64,000 bases of DNA from contig OX235273.1 in NCBI GenBank assembly GCA_944472155.2, positions 35,871,204 to 35,935,203 on the forward strand. Direction: 5' to 3'. The translations under genes were made by a program, and so were the position numbers. The DNA comes from Trichobilharzia szidati. Taxonomy: Eukaryota > Platyhelminthes > Trematoda > Strigeidida > Schistosomatidae. Below the pieces are notes generated by a model. The model did no database searches. It worked only from the letters and a program-made list of their open reading frames with translations, and had not been told where the DNA came from. Shown one piece after another: positions 1 through 11,149 of the stretch (positions are counted from its first letter, which is position 1; every line of letters starts with the position of its first letter).

Positions 1-175
1 AGATATCCCCTCCGTATGTTGTATAACTATAGAATCCTAATATTCTTTCTTATGTATGTTATCATTAGTTTCACCATCATTTTTACTTTGCTTTTGACCT
101 TTTTTGATCTACCTAATGAATTTTATAGGATAGTTAGTAATTTAACACCAACGCTTCTTCTATCCGTAATCTGAA
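1..175 (-). mobile_element. Penelope-like element fragment (region between RT and GIY-YIG)
   Basis: The sequence closely matches 63485-63660, part of the PLE at the right edge of the window. It covers the stretch between the reverse transcriptase and the endonuclease, including the complement of the NNYP-FIRKI segment. It is truncated by the window edge on the left and meets SINE-A-like sequence at about 165-175. Confidence 0.75.
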
Positions 176-320
176 AGTCCTGAGTTCCATTCCCGACTAT
201 GTCATAGGTGCTCATACGTGATGAGCCTCAAACTAGTGTGGAACAGCTATTCAGAACTCCCTAATTTCCAGTGATTCTCTAACTGAAGTCAATTTCTTGA
301 TGAAACTTAAACATTACTCA
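165..320 (+). mobile_element. SINE-A copy, 3' part, decayed
   Basis: It contains a degenerate tRNA-like B-box region, a hammerhead-like stretch (GTGATGA near 220 and GGAAC near 240) and the typical tail with AGTGATTCTCTAACTGAAG. The 5' half is missing. Confidence 0.6.
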
Positions 321-937
321 GTAGGATTCCTAGGTTATTTATTTTCTATTTACTTTTTATGTATATACGCATGTTTTCGTAAGAAATTATTCTAAAATTG
401 TCATCAAAGTATTAAATATGTCATAAGAATTCTCTTATCTTTTATTTGACAACGCATAACATTGACATTAAAACAATGTGACTAACATATATAACACTTT
501 GTTTATTTGCATTATTATTACTATTATTATTAATATTGTTTCTTTTATCTAATACAAACCACTTAATACCAAAGCCTAGGACAGTGTAAAGTTGACACTA
601 AAAATAAGTGTTACAAGAACACAAAGACCCAATGGTTGTACAGTAGTGTATTTAGATAAATATTTACACAGCAGGATAAATTGTATAGTGGAAGATAAGT
701 AGTATATGTAGCCTTTTTCTAATAACCTGTGTGCTTTTTCTCCAAATATATATAAAATATAACAGGTGTGTTCTTAGAAGATAATTGAGTACTCTTCTTA
801 TTCTTCTCGACCAACTTTTCAAGTTGTTAACTTTTGTCATTAAAATTTTAATGAATTGGTTCTTGTGAGCCTGGATAAATAGACGAAACAGAAATTGATG
901 AAGTGAAGTGATGCAAATTAAAACCATTAACATTTTT
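321..937. other. No gene seen
   Basis: AT-rich DNA with ATT and TA runs near 505-535. I recognise no coding, RNA or transposon signal here. Confidence 0.5.
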
Positions 938-1362
938 TTATTATTCCCTTGGGTTCCGAGTGGAACATAGGCCTTCAAAAACACATCTCCACTTTGTTTT
1001 ATTCAATGCTGTTCTCTTCAGCTACGCCCATAATTGCCCAGAATCTCTCATCTCCTCCATGTCACTCTCGTATCAACGATTCAGTCGTCACTTCCCTCTG
1101 GGATTCGACTCGAGATTATGCCTGGTGCGCGACGTCTTTCGACGGCCTCCTCAACGTGTGCCTTATCCACTCCCGTTTTCTCCAACATATCTGTTGAACG
1201 ATAGGTTCTTGGTTAGTTTGTTGCTAGAGTTTCTTATTGCTAGTCGTTTCTGGCCGACTGGTCATTTGATCTTCAGTATGGAGCCAGTAAAAGTGGCGGC
1301 TGTTGATAAAGGTCTGCAGTGGTTTGCTGGAAATCCTTTCCGTGACACGCCAAGTGTCATAT
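938..1362 (-). mobile_element. RTE/SR2-type LINE 3' end, decayed
   Basis: The complement of the element's 3' end starts at the ATTATT tail and the conserved GGAACATAGG terminus near 965. It continues through the C-terminal region (complement of the W-T-RR-C-EE-M motif) to about 1360. Open frames on the plus strand here are antisense to the LINE and are not genes. The copy is 5'-truncated and full of changes. Confidence 0.8.
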
Positions 1363-1449
1363 AAAAATTATGTAATTGAGTATATTTAATTTTGTAATTT
1401 TGTTATACGTGAAAAGAAGAACAAGCACTGGGGCAGACTGAAATTTACT

Positions 1450-2090
1450 ACTATTAATTTTAATTCCCATTGAGTTCCGAGTAGAACATAAGGCTTCCAA
1501 AGCAAATCTTCATTTGATAGGGTTCTCGGCCGTCTTTTTATAGCTCGCTCCACGACCGCCCGTAAGCGAGATTTCACTCAATAGTTGGTTTGTTGTCAGA
1601 ATTGCTTGTTGTTTATCACACCTGTCCAGCCTACCATCTGACATTCCTTGTCAGTTGTTTATGAATGTTCTCAGCAGGCTGTCGAAAATGTTCTTCGTGA
1701 CACACTAAGTCTCAGAACCACATAGGAAAATGAGTATTGACATCCGTATTGTCCCTTACGCTCATTACAGTAAATTTCCAAACTGATATCAGGGTAATGA
1801 AGTTCTGTCTTGCTTTCCCCACCGATTCTGACTGGATATGAAATCACCTTCCCTGTCACCTGAAGTTGAAACGATGCTACCTTTTCGAGTAAGTGAAAGG
1901 GGTAACTTCCTTTACATCTTTACTGTTGATGATGATTGGTGCTTTTTGTTATTGGTGAGCAATCTTCATTACCTCTGTCTCCTCTATGTTTGCTTTAAGC
2001 AATGTCGTAGCTGCTTCTATCAACTTGCTGATTTTCGCCTGCATGTTGTCAGGTTTGTACGGTACTGGAGATAAATCATCTGCGGAGATC
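1450..2090 (-). mobile_element. RTE/SR2-type LINE fragment, second copy in tandem
   Basis: A second LINE copy in the same orientation as the one before it. It begins at the 3' terminus (complement near 1470-1490), seems to lack part of the C-terminal region and continues upstream past the TTGGTD segment to the region just after the RT catalytic box (near 2070). Only relics of the reading frame remain. Confidence 0.75.
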
Positions 2091-4370
2091 TGATCTTTCA
2101 CAGCCGTTTTGTCGAATGTGTGCCCATCTTCTTTCGCCTCACAGTCTGTTGCATGATCCAGTCAACCATTTACAATAGCATGGTTCCCTTTTATTTCTAA
2201 AGTTCTCTTCATCGGCATAAAATTTATTATATTTATTACTGTACGTTACGATGTGCATCTGAGGTAGGAGACATACATAAACATTTACCAAAAAGACTTC
2301 AGAAACAGATTTTAGTGGATACCGACTACCAAGTAGATTCTTAAGAAACATTCAGAGGAGTCCTACCCGTCTTTTATTCGCTGTGGCTATTACAATTAGA
2401 CATCAGAAGCCCAACCTATACTTTTGTCAGCCATCACTTACATGCAATGGTTTTACTTATTTTCAAGAAATCACCCACTTATCTGCAGAATCTTTTACTT
2501 GCTTTCTGTGTAGTTTGTTTTGCTGTGACATTACTGATTTATATATCGAATTAACTATAGTATATTAAAAATTGGTTATTCTGTGGTGTAATAAATAATA
2601 TAGGTTGTATTCAGCTGAAGAGGGCTGACTAAATAAAATGAATTTATTCTTTTCTGTCAGTTATATTTACTTGTGTTTTGAAAATTCTTAATGAGAAACA
2701 TGAACACAAAGTTTTCTCAGAGTCTATCAACAAACTGTGAGCCTGAATAACTTTTGAGATTTTCAAGTCTAGGGTTGTAGGGATTCGCTTAATTGCAAAC
2801 TGGATCCCATCACCAGCCGACATTAGATAAAAAACCATCCAAAAGCTAGAACCACTAGATGGTTATTTCGTCCTAATTTGTGACCCTTCATCAGAGCGCC
2901 CTGAAGACGTGATTCTGTTAGACAGGGAATAACGGGGTTGGAATGTATTGGCCCATAGATTTTAACTTCCATTGGTTGACGCAATATAGAGCCGTCATCA
3001 TCCTTAAACCTCATATCCTGGAGGTATTGATGATTAGTTTTGAAACGCTTCTAGTCAAATTGTGATATTACCTCAAGATTCACGTGAAACTGGACACTTC
3101 AGGAAAGGTGGTTCCCATTTGTTTGGAACTATACAGAATTGCATGACTCTGCATACTTTCCAGGGGGAAACTTGTTCATTTAAGTCTGTAATAAGACCAA
3201 GTCACAATCCCAAATTATTAGCGAAACTGTGTTTCATTTTCAAACGTGACCAATCTAATCAGCTTAGTAGGCCTATATCAAACACAACACTTTTCTAATC
3301 TTCACTGATCAAATTTACACTTCATAAAAGCGATGTCAGACACTGTTTTCTCAATCTAGGCCAGTTATAGAGTATTCGCAAAATAAGACACTACTTCCCT
3401 ACCAGTTAGATAGGATATGACCTGTAAAACACAATTAATTTTTTCAAAACATATGTGAAGAAATCAGCTGACAATATGACGTGAAAGTGATTTCTGACCA
3501 TTCGTTCACTGACAAATCCTCAAATACAAGAACTTTCATTATTTAAAAAAAATTGAGGGGAAATTCACCATGACTAATAGTCAGTCATTGTTTACGTTTT
3601 ATTTATTCTTATCCCGTTATAACTAACAATCGCCTACGTGTTAGATGATCTCTTTTTTCTTCAATCCCACTTTGGGGAAGTATGATTCGCTTGTCAAAAA
3701 TAAAGCATGGGGAACAAATGCTGAATTTAATTTAAGGCTGGCTTCTAATGAGGCTACAGTTTTACAACAGAAGTGACAGTATTGACAATGATTTGGCTCC
3801 AGCGTGTGTGTGTGTGTTGCGTGTGCATTTGAGGCTACGGTAAACTGTGACTTTATCAAAGAAGGCACACAAAAGAAGACCATTCTGACCTCATTTTAAC
3901 CTCATTAACTTTTGTTCTTCAATCTCAGGAATCTTGTTTTCTTTTACGCTGATTATTTTCTAGAATATCTAATTTATTAATTCATTGACATTATAACCTT
4001 TATTTCGGATCATCTGAGTTGAAGGGAACGGGGAGGGGGGGTAGGCGGTGAAGATGTAAGATCAAATTCTAGCAGGCTGATCTTTATGAATTAACATCAA
4101 CAGTAGAAAAGGTTATCCATTGTAGACATTTCTTGGTCTTTCTTATTAGATAATTAAAAAGCCAACGTCGATTAATGAGCAGAAAATGACATGCACGAAA
4201 CTAACAATCTAATAGAATCAATGCGAACTTGATGCATTTCAACCTACTTTATAAACCTTTAGGTAATACCATTTCTTTTAGTTTTTTTGGGGGGGCTCTG
4301 TATGAAAACTTTAGCAAACAATTGTTATTTGATTCATCATAAAACTTCGGCATTTAGTTTTTTCCCGTTT
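2091..4370. other. No gene seen; short TG repeat
   Basis: Unrecognised AT-rich DNA. A GT microsatellite lies at about 3806-3830, and a G-rich run occurs near 4027-4040. Short open frames here lack any recognisable domain and look random. Confidence 0.5.
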
Positions 4371-4371
4371 C

Positions 4372-4590
4372 TCTGTTTTCCGATTGAGAAATGAGGCTTC
4401 AGGTTATGAGCTTTCAGTAACTGTGATGTTTTTACTAAATGGGGTTCTTAGTCTTATGCCTAACCTTTCCGCTCCTCCCGGTTTACTGTAAGCTGGAAAA
4501 CTAGGTAAGGTTTAAGGGTGTGTTGATCAAGAATCAAATCCTGACCATTCGCAGGGTTGGCACGCATTCTATCATTCAGTCACCGATATA
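4372..4590 (-). mobile_element. SINE-C copy (tRNA-derived, RTE-type tail), decayed
   Basis: It matches the SINE-C copies at 16810-17042 and 58200-58440. The complement of the body (GGGTTCTTAGTCTTATGCC near 4442) and the diverged tRNA-like end (near 4545-4590) can be followed, with many changes. Confidence 0.6.
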
Positions 4591-4736
4591 CACAACAACC
4601 AATAATTGGTAGCTTTCCTGATCTGTTGCTTTTTACAACTGTCTCATAGCGTTTCCCATGCATTTAACCAAAATGAAAATACATCAGGTGAATTAAAAAC
4701 AGCTTCAAATATCATACAAAAGTTATTCTGTGTTTT

Positions 4737-5275
4737 TGCAAGCATTGGTTTTTTTAGGGAATTTTGTTTGATTGGTTGGAGGATTTCATCATGAGCTGAC
4801 ATCAACCAACCTATCAAACAAAATTCTATGCGGAATCAATACTTAAAAATTAATCTGACGCTCACTAGCGACTGGACCTATTCAGGAAATCAACCCGGGC
4901 TTATAGTGGGAAGCCGTGACCAGTAGGGTACAGCAGGTTGAACGTGAGGCAGTAACTCATCGAAGAAGACATTGTGAAGTGGTTGAGCCATATCATGAAT
5001 TGGCAGAAGTTAGAATTCATGGTCTAGCCGCTGGAAAGGATCTCAGTGGCTGAATGGTCTACCAAGTCACTGGCCATGTAACCAGAAGGTCCTGGATTCG
5101 AACTCCCTTGGTGAGTGCGTACTACTGGGGAGTCCCAAACTAGGACAGAAGAGACAGCTGTCGCGTACCCCCGAAGTGGTATTCCAATGGTTCTTTAACT
5201 GATATCACCTCATGATGAAATCCTGTAACCAATCAGTCAAATCCCTACGAACTAATACTTAAATATATAGAAGAT
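4737..5275 (+). mobile_element. SINE-A copy with inverted head
   Basis: The first 65 bases are an inverted copy of the element's own 3' tail (GATTGGTTGGAGGATTTCAT near 4770). A short tail in direct orientation follows, then the full unit from about 4850: the head (CTCACTAGCGACTGG), the tRNA-like region with A box near 5047 and B box GGATTCGAAC near 5094, a mutated hammerhead at about 5121-5180, and the tail. An RTE fragment begins directly after it. Confidence 0.85.
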
Positions 5276-5280
5276 CGAGA

Positions 5281-5915
5281 TAATGAATATACCTAACCAA
5301 AAGCAACAAATACTAATCAACATCGATGGAAAAATCTAAAGAAAAATACCTCATTCACTTACCCAAGCAGACAGCATCGTTTCAACTACACAGGACATGG
5401 ATGACAGTGTCAAAGTCGGTCAGGATCAAATAAGCAAGAAAAAAACCTTCATTACTCTGAGATCAGTGTGGAAATTTACTAAATTCAGCACCAGGAACAA
5501 GATTGAAAATTTCAACATTGATGTCAAATCAGTGTTTCTATATGGTTCAGGGACTTGGAGCAAGAGACATGGAAAGCACTTTTATCAATATATGACACCT
5601 TCATTCCAAAGCGAAGATCAGATGACTGGCTAGTCGGTGAGGATAAACAACGTGGAACTCCAGAAACGAACCCATCAGGAATTTATTTCCTAACAAATAT
5701 GCAGAACCTTATTCTGAGAAGACGGTTTTGTGATATCCGGCGTCAGCTATAACCTCGAGTGGAACCCAAACAGGAGACGATAAGTTGGGCATGTGTCTCA
5801 GAGTGATATACAGAAGACAGTGTGTGTGTGTATGTGTAGGAGGTCTGAAGATAACGGAGTAAAATGGCGATGTATTTCTGAAGCCCTGTTTTTCCACTCA
5901 AAACCCGAGGGAATA
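5281..5915 (+). mobile_element. RTE/SR2-type LINE 3' fragment
   Basis: Pieces of the region after RT can be read in shifting frames: SIVSTT and TDEDVK-like residues near 5378-5410, then NIDVKSVFLYGSGTW near 5512-5555 and a decayed C-terminus to the GAATAATATT tail near 5915. It is 5'-truncated with several frameshifts. A TG repeat lies at 5820-5838. Confidence 0.8.
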
Positions 5916-7003
5916 ATATTTAGTTAGTGTTTATTTAAAACCATCATTTGAGTAGAAATAGAATTTGATAGACAAACTCGAGAATCGTGAAATGTCTCCC
6001 CAGCAACAGTTGTAAATTCCTCCCTGTAGGTTACTTTATAATGATACAAAAGTAGACGGCGTAAAGAAAAGGGAATGAGTCAATCACTTCAGAAGATCCA
6101 GTATTGTCTTAATCCTTATTCACAGTTGACTGATGCACAAATTGTGTGTGTTTTAAAAAAAATAAGAACTTTATTAAAGTGTTTAATCACTCGACTATTT
6201 TGTTATCACACTCTTCAGACTTTTTCCTGAGTTTATCACCCTAATTAGATCATTTTATGGATTATTTAAATGTCCTGCCAATTTTCTATGCCTCAAGGTA
6301 AAAAAATCTGTTGAATGGTGGTTATTCAACACTCCTAGGAGGAGTAGGTTACCTGGAAAGTTTATGCTAAACGTCATTTTTGTTTTGTTTTGTTTTGAGC
6401 AATTAAATCATAGTTTAGTTTAATTTTTGATTTGGGTTAAGTGATATTCGTAAGTAGCATCTTAAGTAGGCTTATTATATCTGTATGAATTTTTTCTAGG
6501 TCAATTCAAAATACATCAACACAGCATCATTGTTTACCCTTCAAGGTAAACAAAACACTTGGAGAACCACTTATATAACAGTCGATATTTAAAAGCCCTC
6601 AAAACTCAGTCGACTAAATAGTTGATCATGCATATGTTGGCCTCATAGCCACTAGCGGGCTATACTGATAAAGTGAAGTATGCTTTTAATTCTCTCACTT
6701 CTTCCTAGACGCAGCCAATCGTTCTCCTCGGAGGTGTCTTTTCTGACTGACTGTGAAGTCTCCGTTTTCTTAAGTTCAGCTTTCAAAGAGATCAGATAAT
6801 TACTAAAAAAGTTACTTTACGTTATGCTTAATAGTTCTAAATTATTATCTTATGCAACGTCAACCGGGAGTCATTCAGGTTTGGGGATAACAGTGCTGAT
6901 TTTCCTCAGTTTTTAGAAGCTAGTAGGCTGTTATCATTCATGTTTTTAGGTTTTCCGTCTTCAAATAGACGTTATAGACAAAAATTCAAGGACTATTCTA
7001 TGT
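5916..7003. other. No gene seen
   Basis: AT-rich DNA with no recognisable coding or repeat signal. It ends at the target-site duplication of the next SINE-A copy (6992-7004). Confidence 0.5.
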
Positions 7004-7004
7004 T

Positions 7005-7607
7005 TTCAAGTATTGGTTTTGTAGGAAATTTTGTTTGATTGGTTGGAGGATTTCACCGTGAGCTGACATCAGTTAGAAAACCATTGGAAAATCACCTGGG
7101 AGTACTGCCAGACAGCTGTTTCCTCTGTCCTAGTTTGGGACTCTTCGGCAGTACGCTCCCACCGGGTTCTGTAACTGATGTCAGCTCATAATGAAATCCT
7201 CCAACCAATCAACCAAAATTCTTGAAAATTAATCTGATGCTCACTATTGACTGGCCCTATTCAGGTAGGTTGGTAGTTATCTGGGTTCTGGTGGAAAGCC
7301 GTGACCAGTAGGGTACAGCAGGTTGAAGGTGAGGTAGTAACTCATCGAAGGGGATATTGAGAAGTGGTTGCGCTATGTCATGAATTGGCAGAAGCTGGAA
7401 TCCATGCGCTGGCTAGCCACTGGATCTGTTCCCAGTGGCTTAATGGTCTACGAGCTCGCCTTGTAAGTAGGTTCTGGGTTCAAACCCTGTTGGTGGATGC
7501 GTGTTACTGGGGTGTCCCTAACTAGGACGTGGGGAGCAGCTGTCGAGTACTTCCAGGTGGTTTTCCAATGGTTCCTAACTGATGTCAGCTCATGATGAAA
7601 TCCTCCA
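7005..7607 (+). mobile_element. SINE-A, complete composite with inverted head and TSD
   Basis: It is bounded by near-perfect 13-bp duplications, ACTATTCTATGTT at 6992-7004 and ACTATTCTATATT at 7608-7620. Inside, 7005-7165 is an inverted copy of the element's 3' third, including its hammerhead. Next come a direct-orientation tail (7167-7240) and a full unit (7240-7607) with a tRNA-like A box near 7437, B box GGGTTCAAACCC near 7469, a mutated hammerhead and the tail. The duplications show that the inverted head was inserted together with the unit. Confidence 0.9.
7102..7154 (-). ncRNA. Hammerhead ribozyme motif (inverted head of SINE-A)
   Basis: On the minus strand, helix I strands GTACTGCC and GGCAGTAC are perfectly complementary. 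Helix II is GTCC/GGAC around CAAACTA, and GAAA and a GTC cleavage triplet are present. The first core box reads CCGAAGA, whereas the family rule is CUGANGA, so U4 is changed and activity is doubtful. Four extra bases (AGAG) sit before GAAA. Confidence 0.65.
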
Positions 7608-7740
7608 ACTATTCTATATTCCTATAAAATTTCACGTTGTAAATATTATTTTAACTTAATCACTGTATTGAAAGAAAGGCTATAAATATTTCTCATCTCG
7701 ACTAATTGTTCTCAAAGCGTTTCAAAACTACCAAATTTTT

Positions 7741-8420
7741 CAAGTGAGATCACCTACTGATTTCAGTTAGATAACTAGAGAGTATTGGACAACTTTTCTC
7801 ACCTTGTCTGGGACTTATCAGCAATGCGCACCTGTGATATTATCGTCAGAGGTCGAACCCAGGGTCGTCAGGTTATGTAGCCACCCTGATGATCATTCAA
7901 CGACTAGGACGGAATCCAGTGATCATTCTGTGGATACTAACTTCTGTCAGTTTGCAGTATTAATCGCGAATCCTACCAAATGTCATAGGCGAATACTTTT
8001 CCTCACATCTAACTTCGTGGACCCTGCTGATCACAAAAATTAATCTGATGCTCACTAGTGACTGACCACAGGAGGAAGTTGACTGAAACCCCAATAGGAA
8101 GTTGTGACCAGCAAGGTTCACCAAGTTGGTTTTGAGAACAAAGCCTGTACGGCAGTTGCACTACGTATCCCAAATTAGTAGAATTTAGAATTCATGAGTT
8201 GGTTAGCGAATTTCGTCCCAGTGGCTGAATGGTCAATGACCTGGCCTCGTAATCTGAAAATCCTTGGTCCAGCCCTCAGTGATATCTTAGGTTCACACTA
8301 CGAAGAAGTCCTAAAGTAAGACAGAACCACTGTTCATCACTTCCCAGTTGTCAGTGGTTCTCTAACTGAAGTCCACTAGTGATCAAACTTGAAAACAATC
8401 GAATCTCTACAAACTAACAC
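7741..8420 (+). mobile_element. SINE-A palindromic dimer
   Basis: A nearly full-length copy on the minus strand (7741-8025, reaching its head near 8010-8030) is followed at once by a full plus-strand copy (8040-8420). The second contains a tRNA-like A box near 8222 and a heavily changed hammerhead near 8290-8350. The head GCTCACTAGTGACTG is at 8050. I did not find a clear target-site duplication. Both halves are diverged, so this copy is old. Confidence 0.8.
7782..7827 (-). ncRNA. Hammerhead ribozyme motif, diverged copy
   Basis: On the minus strand the order is GCATTG, core CTGATAA, helix II starting GTCC, GAAA, GTTGTC and CAATAC. Compared with the family's GTACTG/CAGTAC, helix I has changed on both strands (C-G replaced by T-A), which keeps that pair. 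G8 of the core is lost (A instead), so the copy is probably inactive. Confidence 0.55.
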
Positions 8421-9590
8421 TCACAAATACAAACGGTTTGTAATTTTGACTGAGGGTTTTTAATTATTTGCCTGTTTCATGTTTTAACAGATATCTCTAG
8501 TGAATAGCTTATCAACTGAGACTATAACATAAAAAAAATGTCATACAGCAATAGAGTATGATTTTTCTGAACAATATGAGCAGTCTAATCTTCAAATATA
8601 TATTTAACCAACTACATGAGTGAGTGTTATCCAAGTGTGAATGAAGTAGATGTCTATAATTAGCCCATGTCAACCTTGTTAATTACACTCTTATAAATGA
8701 GAAAATAATCCGGCTAGCCTATTTACATATACATGTATATAATTAACAGTTCTCAATCCTAAATGAACTTTACTCACTTCAAGTCGATCTGTCTGTCTGA
8801 TCGCTTTTTTTTTATAATTAATTGTTTTTATCGTCGTTGTTTTATTGTTGGTTACCAAGTTAACAGATCAAAATTGTACGGGGTGATTTATTCAACTTTC
8901 ACGGTTTTTCTTTAAAGTATTCGTTACTTACTTCTGTTTGCCCACAATGACGCCAACTGGAATATAGATAGATGGACTCATGAAATGTATACCTAATGTG
9001 TCTGTGAGTTGGGTGAAAAAACTACTCAACAGTATGACTACTTAGTGACTAGTCATCACTAATCATTTTCTCCTTAACATTCACACCGCAGTCTTAAGTA
9101 GATTAAATGTTAAAAAAATTTATATAGAACAATACTGTTTAATTATAGGTCGGTTTGAAAAAAACACTATTTGTTATGTAATGAGATTTAATGTGATTTA
9201 TTTCCCTGAAAACGACAAAATTGTTAAACGATGTCTGTTTTAGTGAGGAAAAAGCCTAACGTGTCACAAACACACACGCATACACACACGATTAGCCACA
9301 ATAAAATGACAACAATGTCTTGAAAAGGGTTCTTGCTTGTTTGATGAGTAGTAAAACGTATCTCTGAGTCGCTAAGCTCACAACAGATCACTCATAATGA
9401 CTTTCTACTTTTGATTGGTTTGACTAGCTGAAAGATACTCATGGGAAGCAGTAGTGTTCGTTAGTCAGATTGAAGTCATCTCAATACTCAAATAAACTTG
9501 GTTGTTAGAGAATGGAAAGTGATAATTGAGAATCAGATGTATACTTAATATCTCACCAGTTTTAAAAATTATCATGTTCATGGTGGTTCT
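8421..9590. other. No gene seen; CA repeat
   Basis: AT-rich DNA with a CACACACACG microsatellite at about 9268-9292. No coding or known repeat signal. Confidence 0.5.
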
Positions 9591-9591
9591 T

Positions 9592-9790
9592 CTTCCTCTT
9601 CTTCTTATTGTTTCCTTTAGTTCCTAGAGGAGCAACATAGGGCTTCAGCCACACGTATCCATTGCGTTCGGTTCTCCACCAGCGTTTTCACCTCACAACA
9701 CGTTTGCCGATATGCTTTCACCTTCTCGCCGCATTACGTCCTCCATGTCACCCTTGCACTGACAGCCAACTCACCACTTACCATTCAGGT
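9592..9790 (-). mobile_element. RTE/SR2-type LINE 3' end
   Basis: The complement of the terminal 190 bases of the LINE, from a TTCTTCTTATT tail through the conserved terminus (CATAGGGCTTCAGCC at about 9630) to the region coding for the GRPRVTW-like motif. It is severely 5'-truncated. Confidence 0.8.
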
Positions 9791-9846
9791 TCTGATTTTT
9801 AGCCAGAGTCATTTTCAAATAGACAACAATTAAGAATAATTGTTCA

Positions 9847-10468
9847 TTCAAGTGTTGGTTTGTAAGGATTTGGTCGATTGGTCATATGATTTCATCATGA
9901 ACTGACAAATGTTAGAGGACCAGTGAAAAAACTGCAGGAAATACTGGACATCTGTTTCCTCAGTACCATTTTGGGGCTCTTCAGCAGTACGCATCCACCC
10001 ACCAACGGGGTTTTAACCCAGAACCTTCCGGCTACATGGTGAGCTCGTAGACCATCCCTACAAACCAACACTTAAATATCAATCTGATGCTCACTAGCGA
10101 CTGGCCGTATTCAGGTAGGCTGGTAGTTTTCTGGGTTCTAGTAGGAAGTCATGACCAGTGAGGTACGGCACGTCAGGTATTAGGACAAATGCTCTCCATC
10201 GACGATATTCACTAGTGTTCGCGCCATATCATGAGTTGGTAAAAGTTGGAATTCATGCACTGACCATTGGATGAGGTCCCATTGGCTGAATAATTGGTCT
10301 ACGAGCTCACTAGCCTTATAAACAGAAGGTCGCGCGTTCCAACTCCGTAGATGGGTGGATGTGTGCCGCTGAAGAGCCCAGAGAGAGTGGAACGTAACAG
10401 CTGTCGAGTACTCCCAGGTGGTTTTCCAATGGTTCTCTAACCGATGTCAGTTAGTGATAAAATCCTGA
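9847..10468 (+). mobile_element. SINE-A, complete composite with inverted head and TSD
   Basis: It is bounded by identical 12-bp duplications AATAATTGTTCA at 9835-9846 and 10469-10480. The inverted head (9847-10062) is the longest of the set and includes the inverted hammerhead and most of the inverted tRNA-like region. A direct tail piece (10063-10090) and the full unit follow, with A box near 10282, B-box region near 10337, a hammerhead at 10361-10425 with core CTGAAGA but GTAA in place of GAAA, and the tail. Confidence 0.9.
9941..9990 (-). ncRNA. Hammerhead ribozyme motif with intact core
   Basis: On the minus strand: helix I strand GTACTG (9985-9990), core CTGAAGA (9978-9984; it fits CUGANGA because position 7 is free), helix II beginning GCCCC, GAAA (9955-9958), helix III CAGATG, cleavage triplet GTC and returning helix I strand CAGTAT (9941-9946). 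All strictly conserved core bases are present. Helix II is irregular, with extra bases before GAAA. It is the best catalytic candidate by core sequence, though folding was not computed. Confidence 0.7.
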
Positions 10469-10480
10469 AATAATTGTTCA

Positions 10481-10935
10481 GTCTTACTATTGATTTTCGT
10501 TATCAATTAGTGTAACTTAGTATACCATATGTTATCCAAATTACACTTAGTATTGCTGGGTTGATATAGACGTCTTACTGACCAGTCAGTTATAATTTCA
10601 TACAGGCAATTCCCTTAATTATTTTAAACAAAGAAAGAACAAACAAATTAGCAGGATAATGCAACCTACGCTTCAGAAACTGGCTAGGAAAATAGCCTGT
10701 TTATAGACACTCCCCATAGAATTTAATTTTATTTAATTTCCACTAGCTATTCTACACCGTAACGTTACTAATTCGTTGAGTAACTTCATTAGTTTCACAG
10801 GGAGACATCTCTTCAAGAATCCGGTAAATAAGTTTTACTTCTAAATGGTGATGTGTGTAGTTCATAGTTAAAGTTATATGAAAATAAACTTCGAGTGAGA
10901 AGTCTGTGACGTTTTTGAGTGTATTATCAACGTTA
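10481..10935. other. No gene seen
   Basis: AT-rich DNA with no recognisable signal. Confidence 0.5.
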
Positions 10936-10939
10936 ACTT

Positions 10940-11105
10940 GGTTGTTGATAACTAGCAGTGGAATTGGTAATGCGCATATCGTCCTGTTTGGGTCACGTCC
11001 GATGGATGTGCTTACATTCCCAGTAAATGATGTTGTTCCTACTGAGAGTGGAACCCTACACTGATTGTTTCGAGTCCTAAAGCATTATCCACTAGGACCA
11101 TGAGA
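10940..11105 (-). mobile_element. Sm-alpha-like SINE copy, reverse orientation
   Basis: On the minus strand it shows a tRNA-like A-box region (GTGGATAATGC, complement near 11085) and a hammerhead-like region (GACCCAAACAGGACGA, then ATTCCACTGCTAG). It matches the copy at 16443-16700, with a changed core. Confidence 0.6.
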
Positions 11106-11149
11106 ACCACCATTCATGCAACAGGTGTCAGTTATTATTCATTTTCAGG

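Noticed and set aside
949..1364. Open frames of 82 and 134 codons on the plus strand
   Set aside because: They are antisense to an RTE LINE 3' end; similar antisense frames occur over other LINE copies.
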